From Thunnus maccoyii (Eukaryota > Chordata > Actinopteri > Scombriformes > Scombridae), in contig NC_056550.1 in assembly GCF_910596095.1 (NCBI RefSeq), positions 12,212,501-12,276,500 on the forward strand: a stretch of DNA of 64,000 nucleotides, written 5' to 3'. Under the pieces are notes generated by a model, which saw only the letters and a list, made by a program, of their open reading frames with translations, did not search any database and was not told the DNA's origin. Shown here one piece after another: positions 55,715 through 64,000 of the stretch. The translations under genes were made by a program, and so were the position numbers. The number at the start of each line of letters is the position of its first letter. Position 1 is the first letter of the stretch.

Positions 55715-57135
55715 TTATGTATAATGTTGTTTTTGTTGCAGTATGGTGCAGGATTACTCAAAAAACACGCAATTATATGCAAACAAAATGAAAAAAAATG
55801 TTTATGGTATGGTAACTTGTGTGGTGTGGTGTGTTTTTGAAGAGTTGATTTTATAACAGTGTAAAAATTCTTTCCAACATGAACTCTTTTGTACTCTTCT
55901 TCTTTAGTCTTAACTTTGTTTGAACTATAACTGTCTTATATACTGTAGGGAAATCAATTTTTCATTTATGACATAACTAACACTTATTACTAGCCAAAGA
56001 CAAGAAGAAAGGTGTAAGTGTTGCAAAGAGCTAATACTTCTGTTAAGAGCAGTAATTGAAAAGTTTTAATTTAGGTTATTTAATGAAATGAGCTTTCACA
56101 GCTTGGAACTAGATTGCTGATAGATACAGTAGATGAGTTGTTGTTTCTAAATTCAATAAACGTAATCTATTCATTTCTTTATAATTTGTTTATTTGTCAC
56201 TTTGTAAAATTCAACAGATGCTGCAATTGATTAATTCAGAATAATCCGTCATCTGTATGCTTTATGCCTTTAAACTCACCACAGAAAAGTATAATATTTT
56301 CTCTTTGAGTGTAATATTAAGCTTTTACATTAAAAAAAAAAAAAAAAAAAAAAAAAAACTGAATAGTTTCACAGAAGTCAGATTAGTGTGTAGAGACTGC
56401 CATCTAGTGGTAAAGGCTTTGTGAAGCTTAAGTGAACCCTTTTGATGAAGCACACAGTAAATGAAAAGAACATGTGATGGAGAACACAAAACACTAGTGT
56501 GTGAGATGATGACAAGATATTATTTTATTTTTCTGACAGAGTAACACACCTGAGATAAGAAATAAAATGCTTTCCACAGTAACAGAATTACATCTGACTG
56601 TACAGAATATCATCTTGATTTTAAATGTATCCGTACGTTAAATGTTTTTACAAGATGTCATTTTTGTACAGTTTGCAACTCAATAGTTACATCTTTTCTG
56701 TTATATCTTTCATTATTATAAACATAAAACACAAGTACTGAAAAGTTTCTTCTTTGCTTGCAATCTCTCCACTCAACAATCCCATCACGAGCAGTATCTC
56801 AGACATCTAGTGAAAGTCAGTGGTGAACTGTTCATGTGGACACCCCAGGCGGACAAGAATATTCTGTAAACTAGTTATCAAATAAGACCTTATGACCAGT
56901 AGTTCTGAATTCAAATGTGGCTATGAGCAGTGGAAATGTCAGAAATTTAAACAAGACATTTAGAGGTAATATGACACATTGCCCTATTATGTTAATACAA
57001 TTGTTTTGATTAATTATTTTAAAAGGGGCTTATACAGTAGGACCACATTTATGTAGATCTAGATTAAGCACCTAGAACCTGTGTGAACCTAATGTCTGAT
57101 ATAAGGCAGAATCTAATAATGAGGAGCTACAGCAT
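55715..57135. other. DNA unique to copy 2
   Basis: No gene is seen. Includes a poly-A run at 56332-56358, possibly a retroposon tail. Confidence 0.5.
56332..56358. repeat. Poly-A run
   Basis: 27 A residues. Confidence 0.95.
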
Positions 57136-58800
57136 TTGGCTGTCTTTAGATGCATTCTGCCAGTAAAGATGAGCTTAAAGTAACATTTAACAACCTGAAA
57201 GTCTTGCTTGTGCTGACATCTAGTGGCTTCTACCTGCACTGCATCTACTCTGCAAAGCACAGCACCTATATGCACACATATCATAATACAATGCTGTATC
57301 ACAGTTTGGTGTTGTCACAAGTGCAACAGACTTACACCTTTCAGCCCATAGAGATCAGTGCAACATCACTTTTCTTCCATGCCAGATTAAGTGTGGAGTT
57401 GATCTTTAAAAGGCTTCATTTCAGTGCAGGGATTTGTCTGAGGTTGCTGAAGTACAAATACTCATTATAAATTCCAAAATGTTTACGGAGGCTGTAATTC
57501 AACTACAACTGAGAAACATCTACTCATAAAACAATACTAGTAATGACATTAAAAAGTGCACACCCAAACATCAACACCAGAATATGTGGAAGCAGATGGC
57601 GTTGATTGGGCCCATGTCTCCCTTTTCAAGGGTTAAGGGCATAACGCATAACGCAGTTCAGTGAACACTACATTCAAGTTTAAACAGCCACCACACGCTG
57701 TTTGCTTTTTGTTTGTCATTATAAAACTTTTAAATACTGTGCTCACTACTGCTGTTCTGTCTTTCATTACAAGCTGCTTCATCATAAACTTAAAACACAT
57801 GCAGAGACTTCCTCTCTTCAAATTTGTATCTAAACCTTTTCATTATAAAGTTCCATTGCTTTCTAGACCAAGTCAGGAAAAGGTGTGCTCTCTTGCAAGC
57901 GTACATTGCACTTTATTACACACCTTAACAAAACCGTGTTGTGAGACTCATCTCTATCTCTCCCGTTAACCTGAAAGTTGAACGAGCAATGAGAATATCA
58001 CACTAAGGTTGAATGTGCCATAAGAACCGTTGCTGATTGTGTTCTGTTCTTAACCCAGACGCTCCATCTACCATATTGAGTCAATGTGACACTGCCGATT
58101 TAACTCCGCGGTGATTTATGAAGCAACAGTCAGTGGTGTTGATGGTGTTGTATTTCATTAAACTGAGAAGTGTTTCCAATATTCTGTCCCCCACATGTAA
58201 GTTTGTAAATGTTTTTAGTTATTTACTATATATTTTTATTAATCTCTTCAAACTGTGTTTGTTAATGAAAACCCCTTAAATATTCTTTGCACTTTCACAT
58301 CCTGTGGTCACATCATGTATATTTTGCAAGTGACTTGCACGAGGACAACTTTAAGTTATATTTACAAAATACTGATACAACAGCTTCATAACTGAAAACA
58401 CAATATTATCCAATAAAATATAAGATGCATAGTTTAATGTAACATTAAAAGAGAAAACAGTAATTATTACTGACTTAACATACTAAACATATATAAACTA
58501 TCAATCAATCAAACTATCAATTTATTCAATTAATTTAAATTGTGTCAAATTATTAATTGTGAACTATAACTCATCATCTATGAAATCATGTAAAATCCAG
58601 CACATAACAAACCCCCACAAATACAATATTATGTGTTTGCTGACTCTGCAGAAAAGTACACAAATACTTACTATTGAAGACTTTCATCATTGATAGATGT
58701 TGTGTATTCAATATCCAATTAAATATTCCTAATATTCATAAAACAAAAACAAAAATCCCACAGTAATTTGAAATATTAAAATTAAAAGCTGATGTATTGT
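57136..58800. other. Non-coding part of copy 2
   Basis: Matches 27572-29280. Open frames such as 57661-57969 occur in both copies but have no recognised domain. Confidence 0.5.
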
Positions 58801-58848
58801 GTGTTTCACAGAAGGGTTTGGTAGCATAGGCTTTTGCATATCACTGTG

Positions 58849-58860
58849 CACTGGGATGGC
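58849..58860 (+). other. Candidate DH segment, copy of D1
   Basis: Same core as 29322-29333. CACTGTG (58842-58848) on the 5' side; the 3' heptamer is CACAATG (58861-58867). No clear 5' nonamer. Confidence 0.55.
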
Positions 58861-59604
58861 CACAATGATTCACAGTTACAGAAACCTCTCAAGAGTGTCG
58901 AAGGTCATCATACTGTAAGTGGAAGGTGTACAGTATTTCTCTGACAGGAAATTGTGCCATATCAGTGTAATCAGTGGTGTCAGTGTGTATGGGTAGTAAG
59001 TGTGTCTATGTGTGTGTGTATGTGTGTATGCGTGTGCGCATGTGTGTTGTAAGGTGCATGAAAGCAAAAACCAAATGACCAAATCCATCATGTCAGAGCC
59101 TATTGATCTTGTTAAATGTTATCATTTTGTTCTTGGTTTTACTGCACAAAGTATATAAATAACTCTATTTATATGTGTTTGATTTACTCTTGTAATTGTT
59201 AAGCCCCTTTCAGGAATATGCACAAAATTACTACTCCTAAATACATAAATAATGAAAAAAAAAAAATTTGCATTGCAGATTCCTTTGATGTGAACTGATC
59301 TTATGATAACTTTTTTAAAGTAAAATAAAAAACACTATAATTAAGATGAAAAATATGTGTGTGTCATGATAGCTAGTGTGCAAGGTGAAGTTTATAGGGT
59401 TGTATGACATATGCATAATGAAAACATGAACAATAATAATGATAATAATAAAAAAATAATAGTCAGGGAACTCTTCACTGTTGATTCCTTTCACATGATT
59501 TGATATTAACATCACTTGTTAAATTAAAATTAAGTTAAAAGTATTTGTGTTGTGTGATAGCCAGTGTGCAGGGTGGAGTTTTTGTACATGGTTGTACCAC
59601 AGTG

Positions 59605-59616
59605 CACTATAACAAC
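59605..59616 (+). other. DH segment D7
   Basis: Core CACTATAACAAC. 5' RSS AGTTTTTGT (59577-59585), 12 bp, CACAGTG (59598-59604); 3' RSS CACAGTG (59617-59623), 12 bp, TCAAAAACC (59636-59644). Related to D3. Missing from copy 1 through a deletion. Confidence 0.9.
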
Positions 59617-60494
59617 CACAGTGATATACTGCATGTCAAAAACCTTCTACCGAAAAGGAAATGGTGCTGATTCAGAAAACAACTGAAACTGCTCACTGCT
59701 GCCGTGTCCAACAAAACTCTTTTTCTAGTAAAAGCAGAGATGTTTAAAGATTGACAATAATGTGTTGTTACACAAGGACTGTATCCGGACATCACAAGCT
59801 TAAAAGTGACAGTTTCTTTAACACACAGAGGATCAATTAAATATTCATGAGATAAGAGTCTACAGCTAGCAGCTGTGTGATGCTGTGCTTTGAGCTAAAT
59901 GGTAATGTTGGTATGCTAACATACAATGGAAAAACTAACATGCTGATGTTAAGCATGTATAACATTTACCATGTTCACCATCTGAGTTTAATGTGTTAGA
60001 ATGCTAACATTTGCTAATTAGCACTAAACACAAAGTACATGGGGCTGATGGGAATGTCATTAGTTTTGCAGGTATTTGATCACAAACCAAAGTATTGGTC
60101 TTTTTTTAAAAGCTTGCAGGTGGCATCACAGGAAACGTCAGGGTATTGACAAAGTCAGTAGCATTTATCAACTGGGGACCATAAATATCTGTATAAAATT
60201 TCACGACGTTCCATCCAATAGTTCACATATTTCAGTCAGGACCAAATTAGTAGATGGACTGACAGAGCAACAAACCGTCATTGCCACCCCTAGAACCATG
60301 CTGCATGGCTGAAAAACTACAAATGTGATTCCAAAAATACAATAATAATTGGGTTTCAAAGGGTATAATCAAAAATAAAATGGAGCAAAAGTAGAATGGT
60401 GTTCCACAATTGGGCCCGCTGAATACATACAGCATAAAAATCTGACGATGCACTACATCAGGCAACGGTTTTTGTATGAGTATGTGCCACTGTG

Positions 60495-60516
60495 TGTATA
60501 CAGCTACGGGAGTGTC
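60495..60516 (+). other. DH segment D8
   Basis: A 22-bp core, counterpart of D2. GGTTTTTGT (60467-60475), 12 bp, CACTGTG (60488-60494); CACAGTG (60517-60523), 12 bp, ACAAAAACC (60536-60544). All four motifs are consensus. Confidence 0.95.
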
Positions 60517-61233
60517 CACAGTGATATGTGGTAATACAAAAACCTGTCCTGAACTGAAATGAAGCACTGAGTCACCGTGCGTCAAGAGAAAGAGCAGATA
60601 TTCACAAAATCATTAGACACTGAAGAAAGACAATATTCAATAGTGGAAGGATAAATTTAATTCATGATGAATTATATATTTTTTCAGTTTTACCCTGAAA
60701 AAACATAAAAATCATGACAAGCTAATTATTTTTCTCTTTCTTTGTATCAGCAAATATCATTTATTTCACAGACTGAAAAACAAACACAAATTTTAATTTT
60801 ACAGTTTTACAGTTAATTTGATGTCAAGTCATTGACAGTGTCTTTTAAATGTGAGTTATGGTCATAAATTAAAGATTTAATTATCACAATAATCACTATT
60901 ACTACCGATAACTTTAAGTGTACTTCTATACTAAGACACATGCAGTGTTAAACTAAAGATGACAAACACTTTGTGTTAACTCACCAAACCTTTGGATGAC
61001 TTCTCTGAAAAAATATACTGAGTATGAAATATGTATCATCATGTCAGAGATTATTAATCTTCTTTTATGCTACAGTAGTTTTGTTTATCAAACAATTTCC
61101 AAAATTAGGTGGATGTCATTTGCCCATGATTTTACTGCACAATATACACCAATAACTATGTTTATATGTGTTTTTATTCTCTGAATTGTAGACTTGTTTT
61201 CAGGAATATGCACAACATGGCCAAATACAAATT

Positions 61234-61234
61234 A

Positions 61235-61270
<36 letters not shown>
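61234..61270. repeat. AAT triplet microsatellite
   Basis: Lies where copy 1 has the AAG tract. Confidence 0.93.
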
Positions 61271-61699
61271 CAGTCATTTTACAATCATCAGAGAACTTTT
61301 GCACTGCTGATTTCTTTCACATGAATTGATCTTAACATTACTTGTTAAACTGGAATGACAAACATTGTAGTTTAAAGTAAAAGCATTCAGTGGTGTGACA
61401 TCGTGAACTTAAATGATACAGTTTAACACACAGAGGATCAATTAAATATTCACAAGACAAGACTCTACAGCTAGCAGCTGTGTGAAGCTGTGGTGTTTCT
61501 AGCTAATCGGTAATGTTGGCATGCTAACAAACTCACAATGGCAACACTAACATGTTGATGTTCAAACTGGAGTGCTGAACTTTTACATATAAATGAACGT
61601 CAGTCACATTCAAGCCCATGCCGAACAAGTTCATACAATGCTGATTAAGCTTATCACTGCCAGGTAAATCTCTCTATATTTCGCAGTAGACTGTAGTTT

Positions 61700-62125
61700 T
61701 TAATCTGGTGTCTGTGGCAACATTCCCGCGCTGGCTCACCAGTAGTGATGCATTTTACGTCAACCAGCAATCATTGATTTGCCAGAGCTGAAGGCCGCCC
61801 ATAAAGCATGTGCACCAGAGACTTCCGCCGGCCAAGCCAGCTAACTTCCAGTTTAGCCCTCTGCTAACTTGAGGGATAAAATAATTTAATCATGTGGCTC
61901 TTCTAGACTTTCCGAATGTCATCGGACCGAATGGATCAAATTCTGATAGTGAAACAAATCATTTCATGGGGGTTGTGACGCTCAAAACAATTTATCCATG
62001 TTTTACAACCCCAACAGTAGCGATGGGGACCGACTCACGCATGTACTCATAAAACTGGAGTTGCATCCAGGAACCTTCTATTTACTCTCATTGCCGGAAG
62101 GGGGAGACAAAAGTTCTACACTGCA
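61700..62125. repeat. Repeat unit in the D cluster, unit 1
   Basis: Contains CTGGTGTCTGTGGCAACATT and CCAGAGCTGAAGGCCGCCCA. A shorter copy is at about 63115-63415. Each copy lies ahead of a D unit. Confidence 0.75.
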
Positions 62126-62668
62126 TGTATAACATTTACCATGTTCACCATCTCAGTTTAGTGTGTTAGAATGCTAACATTTGCTTATTAGCACTAAACA
62201 TAAAAAGTACACCAGGCTTATGGAAATGTCATTAGTTTTGCAGGTATTTGATTACAAACCAAAGTATTAGTCTTTTTGTTTTAAGTTGCTGATGGCACCA
62301 CAGGAAACGTCAGGGTATTAATAAAGTCAGTAACATTTGTCAACTGGTGACCATAAATATCTGTATAAAATTTCCCAACTATCCATCCAATAGTTCACAT
62401 ATTTCAGTCAGGACCAAAGTATTAGATGGACTGACAGAGCAACAGACTGTCATTGCCACCCCTAGAACCATGCTGCATGGCTGAAAAACTACAAATGTGA
62501 TTCCAAAAATACAATAATAATTGGGTTTCAAATGTTATAATCAAAAATAAAATGGAGCAAAAGTAGAATGGTGTTCCACAATTGGGCCCGCTGAATACAT
62601 ACAGTATTAAAAAATCTGACGATGCACTACAACAGGCAAAGGTTTTTGTATGAGTGTGTGCCACTGTG

Positions 62669-62690
62669 TGTATACAGTGGGTGGGGTCTC
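62669..62690 (+). other. DH segment D9
   Basis: A 22-bp core. GGTTTTTGT (62641-62649), 12 bp, CACTGTG (62662-62668); 3' heptamer CACGGTG (62691-62697), 12 bp, ACAAAAACC (62710-62718). Confidence 0.93.
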
Positions 62691-63114
62691 CACGGTGATA
62701 TGTGGTAATACAAAAACCTGTCCTGAACTGAACTGAAGCACAGAGTCACTGCACCTCAAGAAAAAGCAGATATTCACAACATCAGACCATTTCACAAAAT
62801 CATTAGACACTGAAGAAAGATAATATTCAATTCAATAGTGGAAGGATACATTTTAAATTCAGTTTTACCCTGAAAAAACATGAAAATCATAACAAGCTAA
62901 TTATTTTTCTTTTGCTCTGTATCAGAAAATATAATTCATTTCACATAGTGAAAAACCAACACATAATTTAATTTTTGTCTATTTACAATTAATTTGATGT
63001 CAATTTATTGACAGTATGTTTTAAATGTGAGTCAATGGTCATAAATTAGATTTAAAGATTTAATTATCACAATAACCACTATTACTACCGATAACTTTAA
63101 TTGTACTTCTATCT

Positions 63115-63415
63115 GTATCTGGTGTCTGTGGCAACATTCCTGCATCGACCAGCAATGATTGATTTGCCAGAGCTGAAGGCCGCCCATAGAGCATGTGCAA
63201 CAGAGACTTCCGCTGGCCAAGCCAGCTAACTTCCAGTTTAGCCCTCCGCTAACTTGAGGGATAAAATAATTTAATTGTGCAGCTCTTCTAGACTTTCCAA
63301 ATGTTATTGGACCAGATTGATTACATTCTGACAGTGAAATGAATCATTAAATGGGGGTTGTGATGCTCAAAACAATTTATCCATGCAATACAGACAAAAG
63401 TTCCACACTGCAGGT
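63115..63415. repeat. Repeat unit in the D cluster, unit 2
   Basis: Shorter copy of 61700-62125. Confidence 0.75.
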
Positions 63416-63966
63416 TTAAGCATAACATTTACCATGTTCACCATCTCAGTTTAGTTTGTTAGAATTTTAACATTTGCTAATTAGCACTAAACATAAAAAG
63501 TACACGAGGCTGATGGAAATGTCATTAGTTTTGCAGGTATTTGATCACAAACCAAAGTATTGGTCCTTTTTTTTAAAAAACTTGCAGGTGGCACCACAGG
63601 AAACATCAAGGTATTAACAAAGTCAGTAGCATTTATCAAGTGGTGACAATAAATATCTGTATAAAATTTCCCGACCATCCATCCAGTAGTTGTTAACATA
63701 TCTCAGTCAGGACCAAAGTAGTAGATGGACTGACAGAGCAGCAGACTGTCATTGCCACCCCTAGAACCATGCTGCATGGCTGAAAAACTACAAATGTGAT
63801 TCCAAAAATACAATAATAATTGGGTTTCAAATGTTATAATCAAAAATAAAATGGAGTTTGGTAGAATGGTGTTTCACGATTAGGCCTGCTGAATACATAC
63901 AGTATTAAAAAAACTGACGATGCACTACATCAGGCAAAGGTTTTTGTATGAGTGTGTGCCACTGTG

Positions 63967-63983
63967 TGTATACGTGGGGTACC
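63967..63983 (+). other. DH segment D10, at the window edge
   Basis: Core TGTATACGTGGGGTACC. GGTTTTTGT (63939-63947), 12 bp, CACTGTG (63960-63966); 3' heptamer CACAGTG (63984-63990). The 3' nonamer lies beyond the window. Confidence 0.92.
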
Positions 63984-64000
63984 CACAGTGATATGTGGTA

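Larger units (their letters stand above)
52265..61400. repeat. Segmental duplication, copy 2
   Basis: Counterpart of 24759-31650. Contains extra DNA at about 55005-57135, with a solo LTR, and about 185 bp with a DH (59605) that copy 1 has lost. Confidence 0.88.

Noticed and set aside
1-64000. CRISPR arrays, operons, bacterial promoters
   Set aside because: The window is vertebrate genomic DNA; no such structure is present.

Overview
The window is part of an immunoglobulin heavy-chain (IgH) locus of a ray-finned fish, probably a percomorph teleost. The evidence is germline VH, DH and JH segments with recombination signal sequences (RSSs), followed by a four-domain constant gene whose membrane exons, J-C spacing and position upstream of further DH segments fit IgT (tau, also called zeta). 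Several interspersed repeats are types that I recognise as common in percomorph genomes; that part is from memory, not a search. The species cannot be named from the sequence.

Layout. (1) 0.9-17.6 kb: a plus-strand VH array of complete segments (917, 5532, 12923), one intact reading frame with a bad RSS (9231), and pseudogenes or fragments (3284, 4380, 8620, 10225, 11989, 14760, 16149). (2) 18.2-24.0 kb: a minus-strand block in the order V-V-V-V-D-J with no constant gene: V at 23.9, 22.9, 21.6 and 20.4 kb, a DH at 18.67 kb and a JH at 18.25 kb. Its V part is an inverted copy of about 1.97-6.8 kb, so the locus contains a large imperfect palindrome. (3) 24.76-25.85 kb: two orphan membrane exons of a second, otherwise missing IgT constant gene. 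(4) 27-34.2 kb: a plus-strand DH cluster with 12-bp-spacer RSSs on both sides. (5) 35.7-44.1 kb: nested transposons: a DIRS-like element on the minus strand, split by an internally deleted gypsy-like LTR element that carries a hAT-like MITE at its 5' edge. (6) 46.8-48.4 kb: six JH segments with 22/23-bp-spacer RSSs. (7) 48.9-53.3 kb: Ctau1-Ctau4, secretory tail, TM1 and TM2. (8) 52.3-64 kb: a diverged copy of region 3 and 4 (24.76-31.6 kb), including another DH cluster at 58.8-64 kb that must serve a J-C unit beyond the window.

How it works together. VH (23-bp RSS) joins to DH (12-bp RSS) and JH (23-bp RSS) under the 12/23 rule. The assembled VDJ is transcribed from an octamer promoter and spliced from the JH donor to Ctau1. 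Alternative use of the Ctau4 read-through tail or of TM1/TM2 gives secreted or membrane IgT. The minus-strand V segments could join the plus-strand D-J segments only by inversion. The duplicated TM exons with a D cluster behind each copy show that a [C-D cluster] cassette was duplicated in tandem and that the upstream copy later lost its constant domains next to the inverted V block.
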